Positions 9,016 to 18,042 of a stretch of 64,000 nt of DNA are shown in pieces. This DNA comes from Bacillus sp. FSL K6-3431. GTDB lineage: Bacteria > Bacillota > Bacilli > Bacillales > Bacillaceae_C. Below the pieces are notes generated by a model. It was not told the origin of the DNA, made no database searches, and was given only the letters and a program-made list of their open reading frames with translations. Location of the stretch: the NCBI RefSeq assembly GCF_038002605.1, contig NZ_JBBOCT010000001.1, positions 5,429,155-5,493,154 of the forward strand, written 5' to 3'. The stretch's first letter is position 1; each line of letters starts with the position of its first letter. The position numbers were made by a program, and so were the translations under genes.

Positions 9016-9195
9016 TTTAAAAGACTTATCATATATAGATCGGTCTACAACATCCACATCTGATATATCATAAATTCTTTTTAACAATAGATACTTGGAA
9101 TAGCCTGATTTTAGTTCATCGAGAAAAAATAAAATCAACGAGATCATTTATTTGACGCAACAGATTATCTTTTGGGATAACCATATCGTAAAGTT
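9016..9195 (-). pseudogene. IS1182-type transposase, N-terminal remnant
   Basis: On the minus strand the DNA gives MVIPKDNLLRQINDLVDF from 9184, then in shifted frames RIYDISDVDVVDRS and YDKSFKYFLG, ending at about 9016. These are N-terminal blocks of IS1182-type transposases. At least two frameshifts and an early stop (SR-stop after VDFIF) make it dead. Together with 495-1066 on the same strand it could represent two ends of one former copy. Confidence 0.75.
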
Positions 9196-9311
9196 CATAT
9201 TAGCACTTAGATTCAATGATTCTTGAGATTGCAACATATGATTCATCACTTTTATATTAGATAACCTTATTATAACCTGTTTTCTAAAAGATTGTTGGCT
9301 TTTGAATAGAG

Positions 9312-9440
9312 GGAGGCTCTGAGCAGCCCGAATATACGTAGACTCCTGCGGGAGATGCGAGATAGGCAAGACCCCACAGGGCGCAGCCCGAGGAGGCTTG
9401 CCACTCGCCCGCGGAAAGCGAAGTGTATACGGGGCTGTTG
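9312..9440. repeat. GC-rich Bacillaceae-type intergenic repeat
   Basis: The segment stands out by its GC content in AT-rich DNA and contains GACTCCTGCGGGAGATGCGA, AAGACCCCACAGGGCGCAGC and CCCGCGGAAAGCGAAGTG. I recognise this wording from many Bacillus and relatives, where near-identical copies of 100-150 bp lie between genes. It has several G-C hairpins (for example CTCCTGCGGGAG). It may be a non-autonomous mobile element or a structured RNA. Only one copy is in this window. Confidence 0.6.
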
Positions 9441-9671
9441 GCAGATAGCAACAATCTATGTGGAAACAGCCTTTTATTTTAATGTTGAAAAATGCAAAGA
9501 AGGAGTTATAAAGAAAGGGCTAAAAGTAAGGCTTATTCTGTAAGTATAAAATCAAACGAACATACAGAACAGGTGAAATTTCAAGAAAGCCAGTTTTTTT
9601 AGAAAATCTAAAAAACGCTATAAAATAGAGGCTAAAAATAGCAAATTAAAACACAGCACGGGTATAATATT

Positions 9672-9758
9672 GCGAAAACTTCGGGTCTAATTGGCATGGA
9701 ATTGCAAGGTGCCACGGCTATATTTACAGTAAATTTCAAAAGAATATTAAAAAACTAA
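9672..9758 (+). pseudogene. IS1182-type transposase, last 28 codons, plus strand
   Basis: The frame reads GLIGMELQGATAIFTVNFKR and ends ILKN-stop, equivalent to the CMQIQGATTNFVVNLKRM end seen at 495-1066 but on the other strand and clearly diverged. It is therefore a remnant of a second, different element of the same family. Nothing else in 9441-9794 is recognisable. Confidence 0.65.
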
Positions 9759-9794
9759 TTGATTAACATAATGGGAAAATAGACAACAAAGGAT

Positions 9795-9843
9795 AAAAAG
9801 ACGTCCAAAATTCATTTCTGAATTTTAGAGTCGTCTTTTTTTG
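9795..9843 (+). terminator. Terminator hairpin at the end of the island
   Basis: AAAAAGACG at 9795-9803 pairs with CGTCTTTTTT at 9832-9841, and inside it AAAATTCA pairs with TGAATTTT. A T-run follows. It would shield spoIIIA from transcription coming out of the island. Confidence 0.75.
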
Positions 9844-9855
9844 TTTGATCATTCC

Positions 9856-9887
9856 TCATAATTTAAGCTTGACCGAATACATATTAG
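9856..9887 (+). promoter_or_regulatory. Candidate sigma-E promoter of the spoIIIA operon
   Basis: TCATAATTT (9856-9864) and CATATTAG (9880-9887) are spaced 15 bp apart and resemble the -35 and -10 boxes used by sigma-E in mother cells. The spoIIIA operon is known to be sigma-E dependent in B. subtilis. The ATG of spoIIIAA is 30 bp downstream. Confidence 0.5.
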
Positions 9888-9916
9888 GTAGTGGATATGT
9901 ACGGAGGAGGAACTGA

Positions 9917-10849
9917 ATGGAAACTGTATTGCAATATATACCTATGCAAATAAGTGAGCTGATCCAAAGCTTACCTAATAAATTATTGACGGAAATGGAA
10001 GAGATTAGATTAAGAATAGGAAGACCAGTAGAAGTATGTGCAAGCTGTCAGCCACACTTTCTCAATTATACTTTCACAAAGAAAGATGCAGATCAATTTA
10101 TTAGTAAATTAGCCAATCATTCCTTTTATACACTTGATGAAGAGTTAAAAAAAGGCTATATCACGATAGCGGGCGGACATCGAGTTGGTCTTGCTGGAAA
10201 AGTTATTTTAGAAAATGGTTACGTAAAAGCGATTCGGCATTTGGCGTCATTTAACATAAGAATAGCTCGGGAAAAACCAGGTGTTGCTGATAAGTATATT
10301 CCATATCTATATGATCAAGGCTGGAAAAATACGATGGTCATTGGTGCACCACAGACAGGTAAAACTACATTGCTGAGGGATCTTGCTAGACTCGCATCAA
10401 CAGGCATGGAAAATTATCATATTCCGGCATTAAAAGTGGGAATTGTCGATGAACGATCAGAAATTGCAGGCTGTGTGCATGGAGAACCACAATTGCGGTT
10501 TGGACCGAGAGTCGATGTACTAGATGCATGTCCGAAAGCAGAAGGTATGATGATGATGATACGTTCGATGAGTCCAGACGTATTAATTGTAGATGAAATC
10601 GGTCGCCCAGAGGACAGTATAGCTATTTTAGAAGCAGTTAATGCAGGAATCAAATTAATCATGACAATGCATGGGCGTAATATAGCAGAAGTTAAAAATA
10701 GACCGATGTTAAAAGAAATTTTTGATCAGAATGTATTTGAGCGTGTAATAGGTCTGTCCCGTGAAAAAGGGCCCGGTACTGTTACGACCATTTCGGATGC
10801 CAAAGGCAATACCATTACTAGAAAAACAGCGTTACTACATTATGTTTAA
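9917..10849 (+). CDS. spoIIIAA: Stage III sporulation protein AA, ATPase
   Basis: The 310-residue protein is the cytoplasmic secretion-type ATPase of the SpoIIIA-SpoIIQ channel that links mother cell and forespore. A Walker A loop (GAPQTGKTTLLRDLA) lies at about residues 142-156 and a Walker B (DVLIVDEIGRPED) at about 217-229. The N-terminal part contains the family's RLRIGRPVEV. GGAGGAGG precedes the ATG. It is the first of eight consecutive spoIIIA genes, and its end overlaps spoIIIAB by 8 bp. Confidence 0.97.
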   Translation: METVLQYIPMQISELIQSLPNKLLTEMEEIRLRIGRPVEVCASCQPHFLNYTFTKKDADQFISKLANHSFYTLDEELKKGYITIAGGHRVGLAGKVILENGYVKAIRHLASFNIRIAREKPGVADKYIPYLYDQGWKNTMVIGAPQTGKTTLLRDLARLASTGMENYHIPALKVGIVDERSEIAGCVHGEPQLRFGPRVDVLDACPKAEGMMMMIRSMSPDVLIVDEIGRPEDSIAILEAVNAGIKLIMTMHGRNIAEVKNRPMLKEIFDQNVFERVIGLSREKGPGTVTTISDAKGNTITRKTALLHYV

Positions 10850-11357
10850 AATAATTGGTGCAATTTTCATTATTGTCGCAACGACTTGGATAGGATTTGA
10901 ATTTTCCAAACGGTTAAGTGATCGGACGAAGCAACTCAGACTATTTAGAAATTCCTTGCAAACGTTAGAAGCAGAAATTATGTATGGACATGCACCACTA
11001 GAAGAAGCAGCACGAAGAATCGCTTCTCAGCTACCAAAGCCGGTCTCTCTTCATTATCGCTTATTTGCGGATAAATTAACTTTAGCAGGTGCAACCGTTA
11101 TGTCTGCATGGGAGGAAAGCTTGAAAGAAACATGGCAGCTAACCGCATTGCAGCGCAGTGAATTTGAAATACTTCTACAATTTGGTGAAAATCTTGGCAG
11201 GCATGATAGGCAAACACAACAAAAACAAATTATGCTAGCACTTACACATCTTGAACGTGAGGAAGAAACGGCTCGTGATAAACAAAAAAGTTATGAAAAA
11301 ATGACAAAAAGCCTTGGTATATTATCGGGGATTCTATTAATTATCTTGCTTATATAG
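10842..11357 (+). CDS. spoIIIAB: Stage III sporulation protein AB
   Basis: The 171-residue protein is flanked by two membrane segments (FKIIGAIFIIVATTWIGF at the N-terminus and GILSGILLIILLI at the C-terminus) with a helical region between them that resembles GspF-type secretion platform proteins. The length equals that of B. subtilis. The start at 10842 inside the spoIIIAA stop is chosen because it begins exactly with the conserved MFKIIGA. It is followed by an unusually long 161-bp gap before spoIIIAC, in which I see no gene. Confidence 0.95.
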   Translation: MFKIIGAIFIIVATTWIGFEFSKRLSDRTKQLRLFRNSLQTLEAEIMYGHAPLEEAARRIASQLPKPVSLHYRLFADKLTLAGATVMSAWEESLKETWQLTALQRSEFEILLQFGENLGRHDRQTQQKQIMLALTHLEREEETARDKQKSYEKMTKSLGILSGILLIILLI

Positions 11358-11518
11358 TCTAGCTTTTATTTCTTCCTCACAAGATGATTTAATGGCTAAC
11401 TCCTTTTTTGCAACATGTCATATCTCACCTATGTGCCATAGAGGGTTCTACTAAGGATTTTAGACCGTTCGACCAATTTAGATGTGCTTACGCAATTGTA
11501 GTGACAGGGGGATAGGTA

Positions 11519-11722
11519 ATGGGCATAGATGTAGATGTCATATTTAAAATAGCTGGAGTGGGAATCGTTGTAGCTTTTCTTCACACCATCCTTGATCAAG
11601 TAGGCAAGAAAGAATATGCACAATGGGTTACATTGTTTGGATTTATTTATATTTTATTTATGGTCGTAGCAATAGTAGATGATTTGTTTCAAAAAATAAG
11701 ATCAGTATTCTTATTCCAGTGA
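11519..11722 (+). CDS. spoIIIAC: Stage III sporulation protein AC
   Basis: This 67-residue protein has two membrane segments (IFKIAGVGIVVAFLHTIL and FGFIYILFMVVAIV) joined by the conserved LDQVGKKEYA turn. It is a small membrane component of the mother-cell side of the SpoIIIA channel. ACAGGGGGATAGGTA lies before the ATG. Length and order match the family. Confidence 0.95.
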   Translation: MGIDVDVIFKIAGVGIVVAFLHTILDQVGKKEYAQWVTLFGFIYILFMVVAIVDDLFQKIRSVFLFQ

Positions 11723-11737
11723 TAGGAGGGGACTGTC

Positions 11738-12130
11738 ATCGTCATCCTACAAATTGCGGGAATTGCATTAATCACAACATTTCTTGCCTTGGCCATTAAA
11801 GATCAAAAACCTAATTTTTCATTTTTGCTAGTTTTATTTGTTGGTAGTGGCATATTTATTTTTCTTGTCGATCAAATTCAACTTATATTTACAATGATTG
11901 AACATTTAGCTGCTAGTGCTAACGTTAATATGATGTACGTGAAAACAATGTTGAAAATTATTGGTATCGCTTATATCGCAGAGTTTGCGGCACATATTAG
12001 TAAGGATGCTGGTCTTGGAGCAATGGCGGCAAAAGTGGAACTCGCTGGAAAGATTTTAATATTAGCGATGGCTGTTCCGATTTTGACCGCTATGATTGAA
12101 ACGATTATTCAAATGATGCCCGCAAGGTAA
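11738..12130 (+). CDS. spoIIIAD: Stage III sporulation protein AD, non-standard start codon
   Basis: The reading frame encodes four hydrophobic segments and the family's NVNMMYVKTMLKIIGIAYIA and KDAGLGAMAAKVELAGKILI. No ATG, GTG or TTG is in frame between the ribosome site (TAGGAGGGG, 11722-11730) and a TTG at 11789. Starting at 11789 would remove most of the first membrane segment (ILQIAGIALITTFLALAI), which the family always has. An ATC at 11738, seven bases after the ribosome site, gives 130 residues, close to the usual 133. I therefore place the start there. A base error turning GTG or ATG into ATC or GTC is the alternative. Confidence 0.85.
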   Translation: MVILQIAGIALITTFLALAIKDQKPNFSFLLVLFVGSGIFIFLVDQIQLIFTMIEHLAASANVNMMYVKTMLKIIGIAYIAEFAAHISKDAGLGAMAAKVELAGKILILAMAVPILTAMIETIIQMMPAR

Positions 12131-12160
12131 CGCGAGTGTAAGAACGGGGTGGACCTGATC

Positions 12161-13372
12161 ATGAAATCTTTGAAGCTCATATTGTTGGCCTGCTTCTTAT
12201 TACTAATCGGGGCAGAAAATGTACAAGCTGTTCAGAATGAAAATGAAGTAAATGAGCCAGATACTGAGCCAGATACTGAGCCAGATACTGATTATGTTAC
12301 AAATCAAATAAATAACTTAGGACTTGAGGAATTAACAGAGTACTGGGATGCGATCGTCACAGAATATGGAAGTTATTTGCCCGAAAGTCAGAGAGGAACA
12401 CTACTAGAATTTGTGAAAGGGGAGAAAACCTTTTCAATTGAAGGGTGGCTCAGAGGTTTCATTGCATTTGCTTTTCAGGAAGTTGTGATGAATGCAAAGC
12501 TACTTGGAGCAATTATTATGCTTTCTATTTTCAGTGCTATTTTACAATCCTTACACAATGCTTTTGAAAATGGGGCAGTAAGCAAAATTGCTTATTCGGT
12601 TATTTTTATGGTGTTGATTATTATGGCATTAAATAGTTTTCGCATTGCTGCTGATTATGCAGTAAGTGCCATCGATGCGATGAGCCAATTCATTTTTGCG
12701 CTACTGCCACTAGTTCTCGCCCTCATTGCTTCATCAGGAGGTGTGGCGTCATCGACGTTCTTTCATCCGGTTTTAATATTTCTTATTAATGTGAGCGGCA
12801 TTGTTATTAAAAATATTGTGCTACCTCTTTTGTTCCTCTCCACCCTACTTAGTATAACAAGCGCTTTAAGTGGTCAATTTAAAGTCACGCAACTTTCAGG
12901 TTTATTACAAAAAGCAAGTGTAGGTGTACTTGGAATTTTTGTGACTATATTACTAGGTGTTATCTCTGTACAAGGAACTGCAACCGCTGTTGCGGACGGT
13001 GTTGCGATAAAAACAGCAAAATTTGTTGCGGGAAACGCTATCCCTGTTGTTGGACGCATGTTTACTGATGCAGCAGATACGGTAATAACAGCATCATTAC
13101 TCCTGAAAAATACTGTTGGAATCGCAGGTGCAGCAATCGTTTTATTAATTGCCGTTTTTCCGGCAATAAAAATACTAGTCATTTCATTCATGTATAAACT
13201 AGCGGCTGCATTTATGCAACCGCTTGGGGATGGTCCTGTAATTGAATGTCTAAATATTGTTAGTAAAAACATGTTATATATCTTTGCTTCACTTGCGATT
13301 ATCTCATTCATGTTTTTTCTAAGTATCACAATACTCGTCGCTTCGGGGAATATTACAATGATGATCAGATAA
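12161..13372 (+). CDS. spoIIIAE: Stage III sporulation protein AE
   Basis: The 403-residue polytopic membrane protein starts with a cleavable-looking signal (MKSLKLILLACFLLLIGAENVQA), followed by a short acidic repeat made of three 12-bp units (EPDT x3, about 12255-12295), which is not a normal family feature. The remainder has six or more membrane segments. It is a membrane subunit of the SpoIIIA channel. I chose the ATG at 12161 with GGGGTGG 8 bases upstream; a GTG at 12149 is possible. A 114-bp gap follows before spoIIIAF. Confidence 0.93.
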   Translation: MKSLKLILLACFLLLIGAENVQAVQNENEVNEPDTEPDTEPDTDYVTNQINNLGLEELTEYWDAIVTEYGSYLPESQRGTLLEFVKGEKTFSIEGWLRGFIAFAFQEVVMNAKLLGAIIMLSIFSAILQSLHNAFENGAVSKIAYSVIFMVLIIMALNSFRIAADYAVSAIDAMSQFIFALLPLVLALIASSGGVASSTFFHPVLIFLINVSGIVIKNIVLPLLFLSTLLSITSALSGQFKVTQLSGLLQKASVGVLGIFVTILLGVISVQGTATAVADGVAIKTAKFVAGNAIPVVGRMFTDAADTVITASLLLKNTVGIAGAAIVLLIAVFPAIKILVISFMYKLAAAFMQPLGDGPVIECLNIVSKNMLYIFASLAIISFMFFLSITILVASGNITMMIR

Positions 13373-13486
13373 TACGAACTTCATTAAGCATTATATCTTA
13401 TTGGTATTGTGAGAAAAGTTTAGATTTCGATGATCTAGACTAGGTCACTTTTTAGTTCTACTCGTTTATTTAAAGGAGGAAGTAGC

Positions 13487-14119
13487 ATGCCATTTTTAAG
13501 TGATTGGATTTTAAATATTATTATATTTTTGTTGCTTGCAATGGTTATCGATATGCTACTCCCGAGTTCAACTATGAAAAAATACGCAAAGCTTGTTATT
13601 GGTTTACTTCTAATCGGGATGATTCTATCCCCGATTTATAAGATAATGTCTATGGATTTTGATCTTGTATTAAAATCGTTATCTCCAACAGTAAATGAAA
13701 ATATTCAAATGCAAGAAAATTTACTAGAAAAGAAAAAAAGAGAAATACAAGCCTCACAGTATGCATATACATTAGAGCAACTGGCTGTCCTTATGAAGAC
13801 TGATGTGGAAAAGGAGATGATAGAGAAATTTGATCTTACGATATCAAACATAAAAATATCAGCAGATACGAACGCGGAGCCAATAATTGAACATTTAAAG
13901 AGCGTTAAAGTCAGTCTTGAAACAAATAAAGAAAAAACATCAGCAATTACTCCAGTAAGTATTAACATCAATGAAAGTTCGGAAAAGCAAATGCCAGTAG
14001 ATCACACAAAAATCCTTGAAACACTTTCAGCACGTTGGGAAATACCAGTTTCGATTATCGAAATTGTGCCGAAAGGAGAAACCGAAGAAGAATATGAACA
14101 ACAAAAACGGGCCCCTTGA
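13487..14119 (+). CDS. spoIIIAF: Stage III sporulation protein AF
   Basis: The 210-residue protein has two N-terminal membrane segments (WILNIIIFLLLAMVIDMLL and LVIGLLLIGMILSPIY) with PSSTMKKYAK between them, then a soluble domain rich in coiled-coil and beta structure. It belongs to the ring-forming proteins of the SpoIIIA complex in known spore formers. AAAGGAGG precedes the ATG. Its 3' end overlaps spoIIIAG by 26 bp. Confidence 0.93.
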   Translation: MPFLSDWILNIIIFLLLAMVIDMLLPSSTMKKYAKLVIGLLLIGMILSPIYKIMSMDFDLVLKSLSPTVNENIQMQENLLEKKKREIQASQYAYTLEQLAVLMKTDVEKEMIEKFDLTISNIKISADTNAEPIIEHLKSVKVSLETNKEKTSAITPVSININESSEKQMPVDHTKILETLSARWEIPVSIIEIVPKGETEEEYEQQKRAP

Positions 14120-14753
14120 TTGGCTAAAAAACAAATTAGGAGACACGTCTACGGGCAATAAACATGGCAAACATTATTATCTGATTCTATTGCTTTTAGC
14201 AGGAGCGATCTTTATGTTGATGGGGAACTTTTTTGGTAAAGATCCTCTTTCAGAACCAGTTTCCGGTTTAAATCAAGATGCAAATGATGATAACACTGCA
14301 GAAACAATGAAACAGCAAGATACTGGAAAAAATAATAGAATGAAGATATATGAAGAGCAATATGAAAATCAATTAAAAGAAGCATTAGAGCAAATCGTTG
14401 GGGTCCAAGCAGTCACGGTTGTAGTGAACGTCGAGTCGACTGAAAGTCAGGTTTTTGAGAAAAATACCACTTTGAAAAATCAAACAACAAGTGAAGAGGA
14501 TGATAAAGGTGGTAAAAGACAAGTAGAAGATCAGTCACATGAAGAGCAGCTTGTGATCGTTCGAGAAGGAGAAAAGGAAGTTCCGATTATTACGGAAACG
14601 AGAAAACCAAGTATTAAAGGTGTACTAGTTGTAGCCGGTGGAGCAGAAAACATGCAGGTGAAGAAATGGATAATTGAAGCTGTAACAAGGTCACTAGACG
14701 TTCCTAGCCATAAGGTGGCAGTTATGCCAAAAAAAACTAAGGGGGATTCCTAA
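14094..14753 (+). CDS. spoIIIAG: Stage III sporulation protein AG
   Basis: The 219-residue protein has one membrane segment at about residues 22-40 (YYLILLLLAGAIFMLMG) and a ring-building domain outside, with a variable charged loop (about residues 118-150) and the conserved KPSIKGVLVVAGGAENMQVK. In B. subtilis this subunit forms the large ring in the intermembrane space. The start at 14094 is fixed by GAAAGGAG about 13 bases upstream and by the length of homologues; an upstream extension would only be antisense to nothing and overlap spoIIIAF. Confidence 0.94.
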   Translation: MNNKNGPLDWLKNKLGDTSTGNKHGKHYYLILLLLAGAIFMLMGNFFGKDPLSEPVSGLNQDANDDNTAETMKQQDTGKNNRMKIYEEQYENQLKEALEQIVGVQAVTVVVNVESTESQVFEKNTTLKNQTTSEEDDKGGKRQVEDQSHEEQLVIVREGEKEVPIITETRKPSIKGVLVVAGGAENMQVKKWIIEAVTRSLDVPSHKVAVMPKKTKGDS

Positions 14754-15299
14754 ATGCTGTTAAAAAAGCAAACGGTTTGGCTTTTAACGATGTTAAGTTT
14801 AGTTGTGGTTTTATCTGTTTATTATGTGACTTCTAATCCAAGTAAAAATGATCTGGCAACAATAGGAAACGGAGATACATCTGAGGTTGGAAGTAAAACA
14901 GCTGCTGATGATCCAGACATGAAGATCGTAACAGAAGCGGCAGGCGACGAAGTTTTTGAGACGGTACGAATGGATTTGCAAGATAAACGTAGTAAAGAAG
15001 TGCAAGATTTGACTGTGAAAATGGGATCTCCAGAACTGTCAGCTGACGAGAAAGATAAAATATATACGCAAATGGAAGAAATAAATGAATATAGTACAAA
15101 GGAAAAAACAGTAGAAAGTTTAGTTAAAGGCCTTGGGTATGACGATGCATTAGTCAGAGCGGATGAAAACGAAGTAAAAATAACTGTAAAGTCATCAGAA
15201 GAACATTCTCGTGCAGCTGCTGTGAAAATATTAAAAGTTATACACGAGAATATTGGAACGGAAATTGCGGCAACAGTAGAATTTAATTCAAATAAATGA
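14754..15299 (+). CDS. spoIIIAH: Stage III sporulation protein AH
   Basis: The 181-residue protein starts directly at the spoIIIAG stop (TAAATG). One N-terminal membrane segment (VWLLTMLSLVVVLSVYYV) is followed by an acidic linker and a YscJ/FliF-like ring domain (VESLVKGLGYDDALVRADEN). In B. subtilis this domain binds SpoIIQ from the forespore. At 181 residues it is shorter than the 218 of B. subtilis, mostly in the linker. It is the last spoIIIA gene and is followed by a terminator. Confidence 0.94.
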   Translation: MLLKKQTVWLLTMLSLVVVLSVYYVTSNPSKNDLATIGNGDTSEVGSKTAADDPDMKIVTEAAGDEVFETVRMDLQDKRSKEVQDLTVKMGSPELSADEKDKIYTQMEEINEYSTKEKTVESLVKGLGYDDALVRADENEVKITVKSSEEHSRAAAVKILKVIHENIGTEIAATVEFNSNK

Positions 15300-15320
15300 T
15301 CATATAATAAGGCTAATCTA

Positions 15321-15356
15321 TGACGGAGGGAGAATTTTTCCCCTCCGTCATTCTTT
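15321..15356 (+). terminator. Terminator of the spoIIIA operon
   Basis: TGACGGAGGG (15321-15330) pairs perfectly with CCCTCCGTCA (15341-15350), followed by TTCTTT. Confidence 0.85.
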
Positions 15357-15364
15357 ATAATAGA

Positions 15365-15515
15365 GGAAGTTCAAAAAGTCACCAAATGATAAACGGCGAA
15401 TTTCTTCGTTACTCGGTTTTTCTGGTTCTCACGTATTAAAAGCATACGCTCCGATCCTTAAAACCTTCGCGCCTCGAACTTCTTGTTTCTAATTTGGCAC
15501 CTTTTTGAACATCAC
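15365..15515. repeat. MITE-like GTTCAAAAAG repeat, copy A
   Basis: The segment begins GTTCAAAAAGTCACC and ends with the inverted GGCACCTTTTTGAAC, about 150 bp apart. It shares the inner blocks AAATGATAAACGGCGAATTT and CTCACGTATTAAAAGCATAC with copies at 18174, 26115 and 41268. It has no coding capacity. It lies between the spoIIIA terminator and accB. About 100 bp of AT-rich DNA follow, including a 10-bp palindrome AGTAGCTACT near 15588 before accB. Confidence 0.8.
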
Positions 15516-15617
15516 TAATAAATAAAAATTGAACTGTTTAGCAACTAGGATTGAATTCTTGTATGGTTTTATAATATGATATTAGTAGCTACTCATAAAA
15601 ATAAAGGAGTGTCATGA

Positions 15618-16115
15618 ATGCTAAAAATTCAAGAAATTCGTGAACTTATAAAACTAATTGATCAATCCGATATCGAGGAATTTGTATTTGAGCATGAAGG
15701 TTCGAAAGTTGAAATGAAAAAAAACATCGTCAAACAGCAAGTTCAGCCACTATTACCGGTAGCGCAAGCACCAACAATTCAAACTGTAAGCCAGCCTTTG
15801 AACATAGAGCCTGTAGCAACAGTTACTTCAGGCCAAGTGGAAGCCCAAGGTCAATCTACTGTTGATACAAGTAACTTGCACACAGTATCATCTCCAATGG
15901 TTGGTACATATTATGAATCTTCAACACCGGATACACCTGCTTATGTTCAAGTTGGATCGGGAGTGAAAGAGGATACTGTTGTTTGTATAGTAGAAGCGAT
16001 GAAATTATTTAATGAAATTGAAGCTGAAGTGGAAGGTGAGATTGTGGAAGTCCTCGTTAAAAATGGCGAACTTGTAGAGTATGGACAACCATTATTTTTA
16101 GTCAAGCCTAGATAA
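15618..16115 (+). CDS. accB: Acetyl-CoA carboxylase biotin carboxyl carrier protein
   Basis: The 165-residue protein carries biotin for the first step of fatty-acid synthesis. The C-terminal lipoyl/biotinyl domain (about residues 85-165) contains [13 protein letters not shown], with the biotinylated Lys near residue 129, and a Pro-rich hinge precedes it. AAAGGAGTG lies before the ATG. accC follows 12 bp downstream, as in B. subtilis. Confidence 0.97.
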   Translation: MLKIQEIRELIKLIDQSDIEEFVFEHEGSKVEMKKNIVKQQVQPLLPVAQAPTIQTVSQPLNIEPVATVTSGQVEAQGQSTVDTSNLHTVSSPMVGTYYESSTPDTPAYVQVGSGVKEDTVVCIVEAMKLFNEIEAEVEGEIVEVLVKNGELVEYGQPLFLVKPR

Positions 16116-16127
16116 GGAGCGAAATCC

Positions 16128-17483
16128 ATGATAAAAAAGGTATTAATTGCAAATAGGGGAGAAATTGCAGTCAGGATTATTAGGGGCTGCAAAGAAATGA
16201 ATATAGAAACCGTTGCTGTTTTCGCGGAAGCTGACAGGGAAGCTTTACATGTTCAATTAGCTGATGAAGCATACTGTATCGGACCTACCGCATCGAAGGA
16301 TAGCTATTTAAACACAGCGAATGTGATAAGTGTTGCTAAATTAACTGACTGTGATGCGATACATCCAGGTTATGGATTTTTAGCTGAAAATGAAGATTTT
16401 GCTGAGCTATGTCGCGATTGTAATATTATTTTCATTGGACCAAGTCCAGAAGCAATTTCTAAAATGGGAACAAAAGATGTTGCCAGGGAAACAATGAAAA
16501 TGGCTGGGGTTCCGATCGTTCCAGGATCACAGGGAATAATTAAAGATGGGGACGAAGCATTGCAATTATCAGAAAAAATTGGATACCCTGTTATCATAAA
16601 AGCTACCGCAGGTGGTGGTGGTAAAGGAATTAGGGTCGCGAAAAATGAAGAAGAACTAATAAAGGGAATTAATATAACTCAACAAGAAGCAATGACTGCT
16701 TTTGGTAATCCTGGGGTATACATAGAAAAGTATATAGAGGATTTCCGTCATGTTGAAATTCAAATAATGGCTGATGGCCATGGAAATGTCATTCATCTTG
16801 GTGAGAGAGATTGTTCCATTCAGAGAAGATTACAAAAATTATTGGAGGAAACACCGTCTCCAGCTATTGATTCTGAAATGCGGGAACAAATGGGTGAAGC
16901 AGCAGTAAAAGCTGCTCAAGCTGTTGATTACACAGGTGCAGGTACGATAGAATTTATTTATGATTATCGAAATAGGGAATTTTACTTCATGGAAATGAAT
17001 ACTAGAATTCAAGTTGAACATACAATCACAGAAATGGTAACAGGAGTAGATTTAATTAAAGAGCAAATTCTTGTTGCTTCAGGTAATACGCTATCTGTTA
17101 CACAAGAAGAGGTCACCTTTAATGGTTGGGCCATCGAATGCAGGATCAATGCCGAAAATCCTGAGAAAAACTTTATGCCATCTGCCGGGAAAATTGCCAT
17201 GTACTTACCACCTGGTGGGTTCGGAATAAGAGTAGATTCAGGAGCATATCCCGGTTATACAATCCCACCTTATTATGATTCCATGATCGCAAAAGTAATT
17301 TCACATGGTGCAACAAGGGAAGAAGCAATAGCTAGAATGAAACGAGCATTAGAAGAATTTGTTATTGATGGCGTAAAAACGACTATTCCATTTCATTTAA
17401 ATCTATTAGAAAATGAAGCATTTATCGATGGAAACTTTAATACAAAGTTTTTAGATATTCATGACGTCATGAACCAAAAATAA
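16128..17483 (+). CDS. accC: Acetyl-CoA carboxylase, biotin carboxylase subunit
   Basis: The 451-residue ATP-grasp enzyme carboxylates the biotin on AccB using ATP and bicarbonate. The N-terminal domain starts [19 protein letters not shown]; the glycine-rich ATP loop [10 protein letters not shown] lies near residue 163, and the active-site segment [20 protein letters not shown] near 290. Length and motifs are complete. Confidence 0.97.
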   Translation: MIKKVLIANRGEIAVRIIRGCKEMNIETVAVFAEADREALHVQLADEAYCIGPTASKDSYLNTANVISVAKLTDCDAIHPGYGFLAENEDFAELCRDCNIIFIGPSPEAISKMGTKDVARETMKMAGVPIVPGSQGIIKDGDEALQLSEKIGYPVIIKATAGGGGKGIRVAKNEEELIKGINITQQEAMTAFGNPGVYIEKYIEDFRHVEIQIMADGHGNVIHLGERDCSIQRRLQKLLEETPSPAIDSEMREQMGEAAVKAAQAVDYTGAGTIEFIYDYRNREFYFMEMNTRIQVEHTITEMVTGVDLIKEQILVASGNTLSVTQEEVTFNGWAIECRINAENPEKNFMPSAGKIAMYLPPGGFGIRVDSGAYPGYTIPPYYDSMIAKVISHGATREEAIARMKRALEEFVIDGVKTTIPFHLNLLENEAFIDGNFNTKFLDIHDVMNQK

Positions 17484-17498
17484 CGGAGGTGTTTTAAC

Positions 17499-17915
17499 AT
17501 GGAAGAGAGTATGAATATGCTTGAAATGACACAAGATAATGAACAAAGCCATGGTAAAATTGAAATAGCACCAGAGGTAATTGAAGTTATTGCTGGAATC
17601 GCTGCATCGGAAATCGAGGGTGTAGCACAAATGCGTGGCAATTTCGCTTCAGGTGTGGTTGAGCGACTTGGAAAGAAAAATCATGGCAAAGGTATTAGAG
17701 TGGAGCTTGCGGAAGAGGGAATCAAAGTAGATGTCTTTTGCTTAATGAACTTTGGGGTATCCATTCCAACTATAGCTCAAAAGGTACAAGATAACATCCG
17801 TCAAACTTTGTATAATATGACGGCACTTGATGTAGAAGAAGTAAATGTTCACATCGTTGGCGTTGCCTTTGAGAACCAACGTCAAGAAATGGTTGATGAA
17901 ATAGAAGAACAGTGA
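17499..17915 (+). CDS. yqhY: Asp23/YqhY-family protein
   Basis: The 138-residue protein of the Asp23/Gls24 family has the core GKIEIAPEVIEVIAGIAASE, EGVAQMRGNFASG and DVFCLMNFGVSIPTIAQKVQ. In B. subtilis YqhY is encoded after accBC and its loss disturbs acetyl-CoA carboxylase activity, so a role in tuning fatty-acid synthesis is likely. ACGGAGGTG precedes the ATG; the gene lies 15 bp after accC. Confidence 0.93.
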   Translation: MEESMNMLEMTQDNEQSHGKIEIAPEVIEVIAGIAASEIEGVAQMRGNFASGVVERLGKKNHGKGIRVELAEEGIKVDVFCLMNFGVSIPTIAQKVQDNIRQTLYNMTALDVEEVNVHIVGVAFENQRQEMVDEIEEQ

Positions 17916-18042
17916 TGAATCCTACATTTAATGGACAGTAAAACAGCCAGTAAAATAAAGAAAAGTATATGAGGCTAACAGTTCCTAAATTGTCAGCGGG
18001 GAAGCGGATAAAGTGCCTCCTCGATAAAAGTATCACTGTATG

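Noticed and set aside
9355..9543. 62-codon frame in the GC-rich repeat
   Set aside because: It starts inside the dispersed repeat and has no ribosome site; such frames appear in many copies by chance.
1..9900. Prophage or integrative element
   Set aside because: No integrase, phage structural genes or attachment-site duplication; only transposase remnants are seen.
12874..13329. 151-codon frame on the minus strand
   Set aside because: Antisense to spoIIIAE, Ser/Thr/Ala-rich as expected for the complement of a membrane protein gene.
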